Below are positions 18,013-28,330 of a stretch of DNA of 64,000 nt, in pieces; the stretch's first letter is position 1, and each line of letters begins with the position of its first letter. This DNA is from Paenibacillus sp. L3-i20 (lineage in GTDB: Bacteria; Bacillota; Bacilli; Paenibacillales; Paenibacillaceae), in the NCBI RefSeq assembly GCF_022180385.2, contig NZ_BQME02000002.1, positions 1,054,001 to 1,118,000 of the forward strand, in the 5' to 3' direction. Below the pieces are notes generated by a model. That model saw only the letters and a list, made by a program, of their open reading frames with translations. It made no database searches and was not told the DNA's origin. A program made the position numbers and the translations under genes.

Positions 18013-19428
18013 TTATTTAATGAAAGTATGGATCGGATGTCCAAGAGCAACTTCAGCTGCATCTAGTACGATCTCACCAAGTGTTGGATGAGCATGAATT
18101 GTAAGAGCGATATCTTCAAGAGTAGCGCCCATTTCAATTCCTAGAGCAAGCTCAGCGATCATATTGGAAGCTTCAATACCGATAATTTGTGCACCAAGAA
18201 CAAGGCCGGAGTCCGCATCAGCAACAAGCTTCACGAAACCTTCGTTTGCGTTAAGCGACATAGCACGTCCATTGATTGCGAACGGGAATTTGCCAACTTT
18301 GACGTTATGACCATTGTCTTTTGCTTCTTTTTCGCTAAGTCCAACGCTTGCGCATTCTGGATCAGAGAAACATACAGCAGGAACACATTTGTAATCGATA
18401 ACGCTAGGCTGTCCGGAAATTGCTTCAGCAGCTACGCGACCTTCGTACATTGCCTTATGCGCAAGCGCAGGTCCAGCAATGATATCGCCGATTGCAAAGA
18501 TGTGAGGAATGTTCGTACGGCATTGCGCATCAACTTCAACCAAACCACGATCAGTTGTTTTAACGTTGATCAAATCAAGACCAAGTTCGCCATCCGTATT
18601 CGGACGACGACCTACAGTTACTAGCAAGTAATCTGCAGTTACTTTTTCTTCTTTGTCGCCAACTGTGTACGTAACAGTTACATCGTTATCTGTTTGCTCA
18701 GCGCTCTTCGCTTGTGCACCAGTAATGATGTCCACTTTAGTACTCTTCAATTTCTTCGCAACGATGGAAGACATATCTTTATCGAAGCCCGGAAGAATTG
18801 CATCAGAACCTTCAATAACAGTAACCTTCGTGCCGAATTTGGAGTACATTTGGCCAAGCTCGATACCGATATATCCGCCGCCGATTACAACTAGGCTTTT
18901 CGGAATTTCAGGAAGAGACAAAGCGCCAGTGGAAGAAACGATACGTCCGCTGAATGGAAATGCTTTAAGCTCGATTGGACGTGAGCCAGTAGCGATAATA
19001 CAGTTTTTGAAACGGTAACGAGGCGCTTCTTGATCGTTAAATACACGCGCTTCGTTTTCGTTAATGAACATTACTTCACCTTGGAAGTATTGAACTTTGT
19101 TAGCTTTAAGCAAGGAAGCTACGCCGCCTGTAAGCTTTTTAACGATACCGTTTTTGAATGCTTGAACTTTAGTGAAGTCAACTTTAGCTTCGCCTACTTC
19201 AATACCGAACGCGGAAGCATGGCTGATGGATTCATATTGATGTGATGCCGAGATTAGCGCTTTGGAAGGAATACATCCAACGTTCAAACAAACGCCGCCA
19301 ACATGTTCTTTGTCTACGATTAGCACGTTTTGACCGAGTTGAGCTGCACGAATTGCTGCAACATATCCACCAGGACCTGCGCCAATGATTAGAGTATCAA
19401 TATCTAATGAAGCATCTCCAACTACCAT
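18013..19428 (-). CDS. pdhD: Dihydrolipoyl dehydrogenase (E3)
   Basis: 471 residues. FAD site IIGAGPGGYVAAIRAAQLG, redox disulfide C47/C52 in GGVCLNVGCIPSKAL, NAD site VIGGGYIGIELGQ, and the C-terminal HAHPTLGE supplying the catalytic His-Glu. Reoxidises dihydrolipoyl groups of E2 with NAD. Last gene of pdhABCD, 3 bases after pdhC, so clearly co-translated. Confidence 0.96.
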   Translation of the reverse strand: MVVGDASLDIDTLIIGAGPGGYVAAIRAAQLGQNVLIVDKEHVGGVCLNVGCIPSKALISASHQYESISHASAFGIEVGEAKVDFTKVQAFKNGIVKKLTGGVASLLKANKVQYFQGEVMFINENEARVFNDQEAPRYRFKNCIIATGSRPIELKAFPFSGRIVSSTGALSLPEIPKSLVVIGGGYIGIELGQMYSKFGTKVTVIEGSDAILPGFDKDMSSIVAKKLKSTKVDIITGAQAKSAEQTDNDVTVTYTVGDKEEKVTADYLLVTVGRRPNTDGELGLDLINVKTTDRGLVEVDAQCRTNIPHIFAIGDIIAGPALAHKAMYEGRVAAEAISGQPSVIDYKCVPAVCFSDPECASVGLSEKEAKDNGHNVKVGKFPFAINGRAMSLNANEGFVKLVADADSGLVLGAQIIGIEASNMIAELALGIEMGATLEDIALTIHAHPTLGEIVLDAAEVALGHPIHTFIK

Positions 19429-19431
19429 TCG

Positions 19432-20739
19432 TTAAACCTCCATTATGAACAGTTCAGGTTGACCCAGAAGCTGTTTGATATAATTCATAAAGTTTTGAGC
19501 AGTTGCGCCGTCGATTAGACGGTGGTCGAAGCTAAGTGAAAGCGCCATAACTGGAGCAGCTACAATCTCTCCGTTACGAACGATTGCTTTTTCAGTAATG
19601 CGGCCAGTACCCAAGATCGCAACTTCAGGGAAGTTGATTACTGGAGTGAAGAACATACCGCCAGCAGATCCGATGTTGGAAATGGAAATTGTGCTGCCTC
19701 TTAGTTCATTAGCAGTCAACTTGCCATCGCGACCACGAACAGCTAGGTCACGGATAGAGTCTGCTACCATAAACAAGTTTTTGCGATCCGCATCTTCGAT
19801 AACAGGAACGATCAAGCCGTTGTCTGTATCTGTAGCGATACCGATGTTGTAATATTTACGCAATACGATTTCTTGATTTTGCTCATCAAGCGTAGCGTTC
19901 ATAATTGGGAACTGACGACAAGCTGCCACCAATGCTTTTACGATGAATGGCAAGTAAGTAAGCTTGGAGCCTTTTTTCTCAGCATATGGCTTGTATTTCG
20001 CACGCAAAGCAACAAGCTCTGTTACGTCTACTTCGTCCATAATTGTTACATGAGGAGCCGTGTATACCGATTTAACCATCGCATTAGCGATTGCTTTACG
20101 GATACCTTTGAATGGAACGCGCTCTTCAGGGCGATATGCTGTACCTGCTGCTACTGGTGCAGCAGCTTTTGGTGCTTCTTCCGCATTTCCTTGTGCTTGT
20201 TCAGCAGCTGGTGCTTCAACTGCTGCTTGCGCAGAAGCTCCGCCGAATCCAGTTACGTCATCACGAGTAATACGACCATTTTTGCCTGTTCCATCTACTT
20301 GTGTAAGGTCTACACCTTTTTCACGAGCAAATTTGCGAACGCTTGGCGTTGCAAGAACTAATGCATTCGTTGCTTTTACTTCAGCTTGTGGTGCTGGAGT
20401 TGCAGCTGGTGCCGCTGCTTGCGCAGGCGTGCTTGCAGCCGCTGGTGCTGCTTCTTTCTTAGGCTCTTCTGCTGGAGCAGCTTGCTCAGGAACATCGCCT
20501 TCAGCATCAATAATAGCTACTACCTCGCCAACATGACACACTTGACCGTCCTTTACAAACACTTCCAATACTTTGCCGTTAACTGGGCAAGGTACTTCAA
20601 CGATAGCTTTATCGTTCTGTACTTCCAAAATTATATCATCGTCCGTTACTGTAGCACCCGGCTTTATGAGTACTTTAATAATTTCGCCTTCATGCAAGCC
20701 TTCGCCAAGCTCAGGGAATCGATATTCGAATTTAGCCAC
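19432..20739 (-). CDS. pdhC: Dihydrolipoamide acetyltransferase (E2)
   Basis: 435 residues: one lipoyl domain with the lipoylated K44 in QNDKAIVEV, an Ala/Pro-rich hinge, a peripheral subunit-binding domain (about 130-165, [13 protein letters not shown]), a second Ala-rich hinge and the catalytic domain ending with the active-site His in [11 protein letters not shown]. Transfers acetyl from lipoate to CoA. A single lipoyl domain, as in B. subtilis PdhC. A 68-base spacer with a hairpin separates it from pdhB. Confidence 0.96.
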   Translation of the reverse strand: MAKFEYRFPELGEGLHEGEIIKVLIKPGATVTDDDIILEVQNDKAIVEVPCPVNGKVLEVFVKDGQVCHVGEVVAIIDAEGDVPEQAAPAEEPKKEAAPAAASTPAQAAAPAATPAPQAEVKATNALVLATPSVRKFAREKGVDLTQVDGTGKNGRITRDDVTGFGGASAQAAVEAPAAEQAQGNAEEAPKAAAPVAAGTAYRPEERVPFKGIRKAIANAMVKSVYTAPHVTIMDEVDVTELVALRAKYKPYAEKKGSKLTYLPFIVKALVAACRQFPIMNATLDEQNQEIVLRKYYNIGIATDTDNGLIVPVIEDADRKNLFMVADSIRDLAVRGRDGKLTANELRGSTISISNIGSAGGMFFTPVINFPEVAILGTGRITEKAIVRNGEIVAAPVMALSLSFDHRLIDGATAQNFMNYIKQLLGQPELFIMEV

Positions 20740-20781
20740 CGATAGTAACCTCCTTTGAAATGGTTCTAATCTTATGTTAGA

Positions 20782-20803
20782 TGAAGAGCGAAATCGCTCT
20801 TCA
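20782..20803 (-). other. Intercistronic hairpin pdhB-pdhC
   Basis: Perfect 10-bp stem TGAAGAGCGA/TCGCTCTTCA with a 2-base centre between the E1-beta stop and the E2 ribosome site. No T-run, so it more likely shapes mRNA processing or stability than termination. Confidence 0.6.
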
Positions 20804-20807
20804 TTTA

Positions 20808-21785
20808 TTAAAAGTTAATTACTTTATGTGCAGCTGCTACAACGCGAGCTGTGGATGGCAACCAAGCATCTTCCACTTGTGCGAACGGATAAACGGTATC
20901 CGGACCCGCAACACGAAGAACTGGTGCTTCAAGGTGAAGAATCGCTTTTTCGTTAATTTGTGCAATAACTTCTGCAGCTACTCCAGATGTTTTTTGCGCT
21001 TCTTGAACGACAATCGCACGATTCGTTTTTTTGATAGAAGCTACAAGTGTATCAATATCCAAAGGCACAAGTGAACGAAGATCGATTACTTCTGCTTTAA
21101 TGCCTTCTTTTTCAAGCTCATCAGCAGCTTTAACCGCAGTATGAACCATCATGCCGTAAGCGATAATTGTAACGTCGCTACCTTCACGAACAACGTTCGC
21201 TTTACCGATCTCAACAGTGTAGTCGCCTTCTGGAACTTCAGCTCTGAATGCATGATACAGGTTAAGATGCTCCATGAAGAATACAGGATCATTGTCGCGA
21301 ATTGCTGCGATCAATAGACCTTTTGCATCATATGGGTTCGAAGGAATAACAACTTTAATACCTGGTGTTTGAACAGCCAAACCTTCTAGTGAATCTGTGT
21401 GCAGCTCAGCCGCTTTTACGCCGCCACCGAAAGGTGTACGGAATACGATTGGTGAGTTGTAACGACCGCCAGAACGGTAACGCATACGTGCTGCTTGGAT
21501 AAACATTTGATCCATTGCTTCATAGATGAAGCCAACGAATTGAATTTCAGCAACTGGACGGAATCCTTGGATACCCATACCAACTGCCAAACCGCCAATA
21601 GCAGATTCAGCAAGCGGTGTATCAAATACACGCTCTTCGCCAAATTCACCTTGCAGTCCTTCAGTTGCACGGAATACGCCGCCGACCTTACCGACATCTT
21701 CACCGAATACTAATACGTTTGGATCGCGCTTAAGTTCGACCCGCATCGCATCACGGATCGCTTCTTTCATATTCATTTGAGCCAT
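20808..21785 (-). CDS. pdhB: Pyruvate dehydrogenase E1 beta subunit
   Basis: 325 residues. [39 protein letters not shown] and the transketolase C-terminal domain ([15 protein letters not shown]) identify E1-beta of the 2-oxoacid dehydrogenase family. Pairs with E1-alpha, encoded 30 bases upstream, to decarboxylate pyruvate on thiamine diphosphate. Confidence 0.95.
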   Translation of the reverse strand: MAQMNMKEAIRDAMRVELKRDPNVLVFGEDVGKVGGVFRATEGLQGEFGEERVFDTPLAESAIGGLAVGMGIQGFRPVAEIQFVGFIYEAMDQMFIQAARMRYRSGGRYNSPIVFRTPFGGGVKAAELHTDSLEGLAVQTPGIKVVIPSNPYDAKGLLIAAIRDNDPVFFMEHLNLYHAFRAEVPEGDYTVEIGKANVVREGSDVTIIAYGMMVHTAVKAADELEKEGIKAEVIDLRSLVPLDIDTLVASIKKTNRAIVVQEAQKTSGVAAEVIAQINEKAILHLEAPVLRVAGPDTVYPFAQVEDAWLPSTARVVAAAHKVINF

Positions 21786-21815
21786 GTTAATAGATCCTCC
21801 TTTGCTTAGGGCTTA

Positions 21816-22892
<1,077 letters not shown>

Positions 22893-22940
22893 TCACCTCA
22901 ATCGAAATATTTGAAAATCTTGTACCTCTGTTATAGAATT

Positions 22941-22970
22941 ATTATAACCCTGTTTAATCATAATGGTCAA
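22941..22970 (-). promoter_or_regulatory. Promoter of the pdh operon
   Basis: Minus strand TTGACC (22970-22965), 18-base spacer, TATAAT (22946-22941), with an A-rich tract upstream of the -35. The start lies about 50 bases before pdhA. Confidence 0.8.
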
Positions 22971-23167
22971 AGCAAAAAACAAAAAAACCGTTGTTTTTTC
23001 GACATTTGTAATCATTCTGTTACGAAATTGTATATGCTACAGAGTTTAAAATACACTATAACAGCATAATACAATAGAATGATTGTCACACTATTCCCTT
23101 CTTCACCTTACTATTGTTTACCCACTGTAGTCGTATTCCATTCAATTATTTAGAAGGAGAAATCACA

Positions 23168-23905
23168 ATGTCAGATGAACGTTACTTGAAACGAACCATT
23201 TTGAAGGAAACTGTTAGCAGCAAGTGGCTGCCCGAGGGTGAACGTAATCTTCGCGTTTTTCTACCTCCAGGCTATAATGATCTGCTTAGCTATCCCGTTG
23301 TTTATTGTCAGGATGGCGAAGACTTTTTCAACTTTGGACGAATCGCTACAACTGCAACGAAGTTAATTTTAGACGAAGGTTTAGAACCTTTCATTATAGT
23401 AGGCGTTGATGTAGATAAAAAGGTACGTACTGCCGAGTATGCACCAGACGGAGATCGCCATGCTGCTTACGTTCGCTTCTTTGCTGAGGAACTGCTTCCT
23501 TTTATTGAGGAACGTTTCCCTGTTCGTCGTGAACCTGAACATCGTTTGTTAGCGGGTGACTCACTAGGTGGTTCGGTTTCGCTTCATATTGCACTTCAAT
23601 ATCCACATTTGTTCACAAGAGTAATGTCGATGTCTGGCGCATTTTATGGAGTTTCACAGAGCATTATCGGTAACTGCTACGATTTGAGCTGGCTCACCAT
23701 CTATATGATCGTTGGACTACAAGAAACGGCATTTGAAACCGATACCGGCGTTTATGATTTTGTAGCTTTGAATCGCAATGCAAAAGCTCTGCTGGAGCAC
23801 AAAGACGCAACTATCTTTTATGAAGAGAAGGACGGCAAGCATCAATGGGGCTTCTGGCAACAAGAAGTACCACAGGCATTGCGTTATTTTATAGAAGTGG
23901 AATAA
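23168..23905 (+). CDS. Esterase, enterochelin-esterase-like alpha/beta hydrolase
   Basis: 245 residues. RNLRVFLPPGYNDLLSYPVVYCQDGEDFF opens the fold, the nucleophile serine lies in GDSLGGSVSLHIAL, and the C-terminal HQWGFW carries the catalytic His. The putative-esterase family (D/Fes/YbbA) hydrolyses ester bonds of varied substrates; none can be assigned. GAAGGAG is 8 bases before the ATG at 23168. Stand-alone, ended by the bidirectional terminator at 23920. Confidence 0.85.
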   Translation: MSDERYLKRTILKETVSSKWLPEGERNLRVFLPPGYNDLLSYPVVYCQDGEDFFNFGRIATTATKLILDEGLEPFIIVGVDVDKKVRTAEYAPDGDRHAAYVRFFAEELLPFIEERFPVRREPEHRLLAGDSLGGSVSLHIALQYPHLFTRVMSMSGAFYGVSQSIIGNCYDLSWLTIYMIVGLQETAFETDTGVYDFVALNRNAKALLEHKDATIFYEEKDGKHQWGFWQQEVPQALRYFIEVE

Positions 23906-23919
23906 TGTATAACAGCAAT

Positions 23920-23964
23920 AAGGCCAGACGAGGCATTGGATTAATCCAATGCCAAGTCGGCCTT
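23920..23964. terminator. Bidirectional terminator
   Basis: Long interrupted stem with an inner CATTGGAT/ATCCAATG helix and outer AAGGCC/GGCCTT, flanked by A and T runs. It serves the converging esterase and phosphatase genes and includes the last codons of the latter. Confidence 0.8.
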
Positions 23965-24450
23965 TATTTGTTTCAGGAGCGCTTTGCAGCCTTCTTCAAC
24001 CAGCTCAAATACATATGGAAAATTACCCTCATAATAAGGATCAGGCACATCTACAATTCCTCGCTGTGGTGACAGCTCCATAAAAGTTAATACTTGTGCA
24101 GAATGAGCTTCAATTAGTCCATTGTCCGCAATAGCTTTTAGAAAAAGTTCCTTTACATCTCTTAAATTTTTCGTATCCATACATACTACATATTGAAACG
24201 TCTCAAAATCCGCATGCTCGACCAATCGAGACTTCATTCCTTCATAAGATATTCCATGCTCATCAAGCACTTTCCGAGTTCCTTCATGCGGCGGATGTCC
24301 CAGATGCCAATCACCTGTGCCTGCGGAGTCGATCTCTATTCGATTAGAAAGTCCTTCGGCGTTAACCAAATTACGCATAACCGCTTCTGCCATCGGAGAA
24401 CGGCATATATTACCAAGACATACAAACAATATTCGTGCAGAAGACTTCAT
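23941..24450 (-). CDS. Low-molecular-weight protein tyrosine phosphatase
   Basis: 169 residues. P-loop C11-LGNIC-R17-S with the nucleophile C11, and the general acid Asp in VPDPYYEGNF: a complete LMW-PTP like B. subtilis YfkJ. Dephosphorylates protein tyrosine in the cytoplasm. It overlaps the upstream gene stop by 1 base, so the pair is coupled. Confidence 0.93.
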   Translation of the reverse strand: MKSSARILFVCLGNICRSPMAEAVMRNLVNAEGLSNRIEIDSAGTGDWHLGHPPHEGTRKVLDEHGISYEGMKSRLVEHADFETFQYVVCMDTKNLRDVKELFLKAIADNGLIEAHSAQVLTFMELSPQRGIVDVPDPYYEGNFPYVFELVEEGCKALLKQIKADLALD

Positions 24451-25127
24451 TAATCAACATCTCTTTTCTTAAATAAGTTTCGGGTACTCATAGAAACAGC
24501 TGGCTCTGTAACAAAAGCCCGCTTAAGTGAACGACGTGGCAACTTCCACTTGAAATATACAGAAAGCATACGGAACGTTATTATAACAACAAACAGAATA
24601 AGCAATTCAGTAGTCGTAACAAACCAGCCCATACCAATAGCAAGACCTGCTAGCATTGCCCAAACAGCATAAATTTCATCCTTTAGTACTAGCGGCTTAC
24701 GACCTGCTAGCACATCACGAATAATGCCGCCGCCAATTCCCGTCATCATCGCTGCTACGAGAACTGCACTTAATGGGTGTCCCATCTTAGTGGCATACAA
24801 TGCACCCTGTATCGCGAATGCGGATAATCCAATGGCATCAAAAAAAGCTTCACTTCGGCGCCATCGAAGAATCCATCTTACAGGCAGGAGAAATGCAATT
24901 GTCATTGCAATTATTGCAATCTTTAATAAGTATCCTTGATTCCAAATAGATGTTACAGGCAAGCCAATAAGCAAATTCCGAACAACTCCACCGCCAAAAG
25001 CTGTTACGAGACCAAGAACGTAAACACCTAAGATGTCATATTCTTCTTCCATCGCTACAACAGCCCCACTTACGGCGAAGGCAATCGTCCCAATGATGCT
25101 GAATATGTTGAAAATATCCATGCTCAC
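24450..25127 (-). CDS. Trimeric intracellular cation channel-type protein (UPF0126)
   Basis: 225 residues with about seven hydrophobic segments and two inverted repeats of the TRIC/UPF0126 fold marked by FGGGVVRNLLIG and GIGGGIIRDVLAG. Bacterial homologues form K+-permeable trimers. The start is GTG at 25127 with GAGG 9 bases upstream; ATG two codons later is the alternative. Extra basic C-terminal tail of about 30 residues. Confidence 0.88.
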   Translation of the reverse strand: MSMDIFNIFSIIGTIAFAVSGAVVAMEEEYDILGVYVLGLVTAFGGGVVRNLLIGLPVTSIWNQGYLLKIAIIAMTIAFLLPVRWILRWRRSEAFFDAIGLSAFAIQGALYATKMGHPLSAVLVAAMMTGIGGGIIRDVLAGRKPLVLKDEIYAVWAMLAGLAIGMGWFVTTTELLILFVVIITFRMLSVYFKWKLPRRSLKRAFVTEPAVSMSTRNLFKKRDVD

Positions 25128-25233
25128 AGCTTATTTCCTCGCTTCCTGATACCTGTACATAGTTGTTCACATATACCATCCTCTACCATTTTATCGCCGC
25201 TATTGCTCATTGGCAACGACTAATTTCGACTAA

Positions 25234-25262
25234 TTGTCGAATGGTCTTTTAAGCGATATACT
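25234..25262 (+). promoter_or_regulatory. Promoter of thiN
   Basis: TTGTCG (25234-25239), 17-base spacer, TATACT (25257-25262), 54 bases before the ATG. Confidence 0.65.
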
Positions 25263-25316
25263 GAGACACATGTACTCTTACGCGAATAATCTAGGTTTGA
25301 AGGGATGACCACTTAT

Positions 25317-25955
25317 ATGAAACAACGAATCGTTATATGTACGGGAGGTAGTCTGGGCAACTGGGCTCTTAACTATATTCAAAAAGAAGATATATTAATC
25401 GGCGCTGACAGCGGTGCTCGTTTCCTAATAGAACACGGACTGAATCCAGAGATAGCGATTGGTGACTTCGACTCTGTTTCTCCACAAGAAATGGAACAGA
25501 TAAGAATGCGAAGCCACCAAACGATAGAATGTGACCCCATTGATAAAAACTATACTGACACCGAAATGGCATTTAGACTTGCGCTGGATATGAAGCCAAG
25601 CAGCATACTGCTACTTGGCGCTCTCGGAAGTCGGTTTGACCATTCGCTTAGCAATATTCACTTGCTCAATCTTGCACTTGAATGTGGCATTGAAGCACAA
25701 ATCATTGATAGCAACAACTGCATTCGACTAATAACGACTACGACTATTATTGAAAGAAGCCATTATGCACAAGTATCTTTGCTTCCACTTTCCTTAGAAG
25801 TAGTAGGCATTACGTTGACTGGCTTTCAGTACCCTTTAAATGACGCCACGATCAAAGTTGGCCAATCGATTGGAATTAGCAACGTTCTTAAGGAAGACAA
25901 AGGAATTATAGATCTCAGGCAAGGTCATCTACTCGTTATTCAAAGCTGCGACTAG
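25317..25955 (+). CDS. thiN: Thiamine pyrophosphokinase
   Basis: 212 residues. IGADSGARFLIEHGLNPEIAIGDFDSV contains the ATP/Mg-binding Asp residues, and LGALGSRFDHSLSNIHLL is the conserved thiamine pyrophosphokinase signature. Makes thiamine diphosphate, the cofactor of the PDH E1 component encoded 3 kb away. I prefer the ATG at 25317 (GGATGA 8 bases upstream) over 25305, where the purine run abuts the codon. It converges with the MutS2-like gene so closely that the two stop codons share the bases CTAG. Confidence 0.92.
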   Translation: MKQRIVICTGGSLGNWALNYIQKEDILIGADSGARFLIEHGLNPEIAIGDFDSVSPQEMEQIRMRSHQTIECDPIDKNYTDTEMAFRLALDMKPSSILLLGALGSRFDHSLSNIHLLNLALECGIEAQIIDSNNCIRLITTTTIIERSHYAQVSLLPLSLEVVGITLTGFQYPLNDATIKVGQSIGISNVLKEDKGIIDLRQGHLLVIQSCD

Positions 25956-27877
25956 TCTTGCAGCTCCTGTGAAATCACGATTTCAAGACCCTCTACATGT
26001 TTGCGACTCATAGTGTTTCTTTTCTTCCGATTTTCTTTAGAGTCAAATACAATGTCAAGATCATAGTTCTCATCAGGATATAACTTGCTTTTAGGAATAT
26101 AAATTTTTAATCTTTTTTGATTAAAGCTGAGCTTCTCTTCTTTTACTTGCACAATAACAATTCCACGTTCATCCGCGGGCTGGTACACAACTCCAGCCCT
26201 CCTCAGTGGATGAATCCATACGACGTCTCCTTTCTCAAACTTCTTTTTATTTTTAAGTGGAGCATTACAATCCTTTTGAACTACGTCCCGTTCATTAACA
26301 CTCGATTCTTTATTATTACTCTCTTTCTTGCAGCAGACTTCCATTTTGATATTCCTGTCCATAAGCAACGACTCCGCTCTCTGAACAACCCCTTCTGGCA
26401 AACCATATCTTCTTGCAATTGCGAATGCTTGACTATCTCCTGCTTCACCAATTTCAAGTCGATATAGTGGCTGCAACGAATCGGGATCAAATGCCATTCT
26501 GCCATTCTGACAACCTTTGGTCTTTGATGCAAATGTTTTAATCTCATTAAAATGAGTTGTCGCTACGACTAATGCATTTCGTTCGAGCAACTGTTCCAGT
26601 ACCGCGATTGATAAAGCAATGCCTTCTGTCGGATCAGTCCCCGCAGCAAGTTCATCAAGCAACAATAACGATCTGGAGCCAGCATTTTTGAGCATCTCTC
26701 CAAGAACGGTAATGTGAGAAGAGAATGTACTAAGGTTTTGCTCCAAACTTTGTCCATCTCCAACATCGGCTATAATATGCTTGAAAATCCCAAGACTGCT
26801 CCCATGCTCGGCTGGGATTAACAGCCCTGCTTGGTTCATTAGAGCAAACAATCCTATCGTTTTGAGCGTTACAGTCTTTCCGCCTGTGTTAGGACCAGTA
26901 ATCATAAGCTGCTTCCAATTCAATCCTAGTTCAACATCTAGTGGAATCGCTGATTGAGGCAGGAACGGATGTTTCGCTCCGATCAATTTAATTATCGGTT
27001 CGTTACTTAACTCTATTCGTCGTCCACCGCAACTTCTCGAATACTTTGCTCTAGCCATGAGAAAATCGAACGATGCCATAGCCTGAACATTGATTTTTAA
27101 TTCTGTGCTATAAACATCAGCAAGCTCTGACAGTTTGGACAATATAATGGTTCTTTCACGTTCTTCTGATCCTTTCCATTGCTGCAGCTCTCTTTGGAGC
27201 TCGGATACTTCGTTTGGTTCAATAAACACCGTTTGACCGCTTGATGATTCATCTAAGACAGATCCTGGCACATTTTTACGTAGCTCACGCTTAACCGAAA
27301 GAACGAACCTGTCGTTACGTTTACTAATGACACTTTCTTGCAAGTAGCTCCTGTATTTCCCCATAGCTTGTTCCATTCTGCGATGGATTTTGTCTTCTGA
27401 GGAATAGATTTGTCTGCGAATATATCCGAGATCAGCACTAGCTTCATCCCTCAATATACCGAAACGTATGCTGCGCTCAAGTTCTTCTCTTAGTACAGGG
27501 CAATCATGCATAGAATCAGCATAACCCGATATTGTCGGCGCTATTTCTCGCTTAGTATTCATGTATCGTTTCATTTGTGCCACTGATGTGAGCCAAACAG
27601 CAAGCTGTTCAAGCTCCTGCTCAGTATAAATACGTCCTTTCCCTAGCAGAGATAAAAACGGCTCGATCCCTTCCATCGCTGATAGAGGAATGTTCGCCCC
27701 GCTTGCTAACAATTGTGCTCCTTCAAACGTTTCTTGCTGCCAAGCCTGCACCCTCCTATATTCAGCACTTGGATACATGTCGTCTACAAGCTTCCGACCA
27801 GCAGTAGACATTGTCATAGTTTTAACCGTTTCTTTTACTTTCGAAAATTCTAATTTAACTAATGTTGCTTCATTCAT
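25952..27877 (-). CDS. MutS2-like DNA-binding ATPase without Smr domain
   Basis: 641 residues. Core and lever region, Walker A ITGPNTGGKTVTLKTIG, Walker B LLLLDELAAGTDPTEGIAL and H-motif ATTHFNEIK are intact as in MutS2. The protein stops after a coiled, lysine-rich segment and a small KOW-like module (KFEKGDVVWIHPLRRAGVVYQ), without the ~80-residue C-terminal Smr endonuclease domain of standard ~785-residue MutS2. It is probably a paralogue seen in Bacillales rather than a truncation, as the end is well formed. AAGGAGG lies 8 bases before the ATG. Confidence 0.85.
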   Translation of the reverse strand: MNEATLVKLEFSKVKETVKTMTMSTAGRKLVDDMYPSAEYRRVQAWQQETFEGAQLLASGANIPLSAMEGIEPFLSLLGKGRIYTEQELEQLAVWLTSVAQMKRYMNTKREIAPTISGYADSMHDCPVLREELERSIRFGILRDEASADLGYIRRQIYSSEDKIHRRMEQAMGKYRSYLQESVISKRNDRFVLSVKRELRKNVPGSVLDESSSGQTVFIEPNEVSELQRELQQWKGSEERERTIILSKLSELADVYSTELKINVQAMASFDFLMARAKYSRSCGGRRIELSNEPIIKLIGAKHPFLPQSAIPLDVELGLNWKQLMITGPNTGGKTVTLKTIGLFALMNQAGLLIPAEHGSSLGIFKHIIADVGDGQSLEQNLSTFSSHITVLGEMLKNAGSRSLLLLDELAAGTDPTEGIALSIAVLEQLLERNALVVATTHFNEIKTFASKTKGCQNGRMAFDPDSLQPLYRLEIGEAGDSQAFAIARRYGLPEGVVQRAESLLMDRNIKMEVCCKKESNNKESSVNERDVVQKDCNAPLKNKKKFEKGDVVWIHPLRRAGVVYQPADERGIVIVQVKEEKLSFNQKRLKIYIPKSKLYPDENYDLDIVFDSKENRKKRNTMSRKHVEGLEIVISQELQD

Positions 27878-28012
27878 TGTTCGTTCCTCCTTTTTTTGGA
27901 CAAAAAAATAGACAGGAACAGAACGCGTGTGCGCTCCATTCCTGTCCATATACGATGATATACCTGAATAGCTCATTTTTAGCCGGCAAAATTGCTCACC
28001 AAAAATAAGTAT

Positions 28013-28243
28013 AAAAAAACCGTGCTACATGAGCACGGTGATCAGGCCATCATCCCGTAGGCATTCAGGCGGAAATCCACATGTTCTCAACTCTTGGCAT
28101 CAGATCACGAAACTAAGCCTCTGTAAACACACTACTCGTTATGAGTACATGTACAGTGCCGTTGTAACGATCTGACCATATCCAATTTATGAGTTAAGAA
28201 CACCTGCAAACATTAAAATTTCCCCTTCCGCCAATTAAAAACT
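28013..28243 (-). ncRNA. Candidate structured RNA gene, class unknown
   Basis: Between a SigA promoter and a strong terminator (stem ACCGTGCT/AGCACGGT, seven T, 28039-28013) the minus strand folds into one long rod of nested helices: GGCGGAA/TTCCGCC (28232-28226 with 28074-28068), an 11-bp GTTCTTAACTC/GAGTTGAGAAC (28201-28191 with 28093-28083, one G-U), TCAGATC/GATCTGA, CTGTA/TACAG and TACTC/GAGTA. No open frame fits. The rod with an internal bubble recalls 6S RNA but I see no conserved 6S, SRP, RNase P, tmRNA or riboswitch signature. It might also be a leader of the downstream MutS2-like gene. Confidence 0.6.
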
Positions 28244-28249
28244 ATTTAC

Positions 28250-28279
28250 ATATTACTAAATCCATTTCGTCCAAGTCAA
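28250..28279 (-). promoter_or_regulatory. Promoter of the RNA gene
   Basis: Minus strand TTGACT (28279-28274), 18-base spacer, TAATAT (28255-28250). It lies just after the BCCT gene and points at the structured RNA. Confidence 0.65.
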
Positions 28280-28330
28280 GTCTTATAATGAATTTTTCGG
28301 ATTATCATACGTTTTAACCGGATTCTTTAG

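Noticed and set aside
28013..28243. Naming the RNA gene as 6S RNA or a riboswitch.
   Set aside because: The rod shape fits loosely, but I could not match any conserved primary motif, the apical stem is short for 6S, and no T-box or metabolite-riboswitch core is visible.
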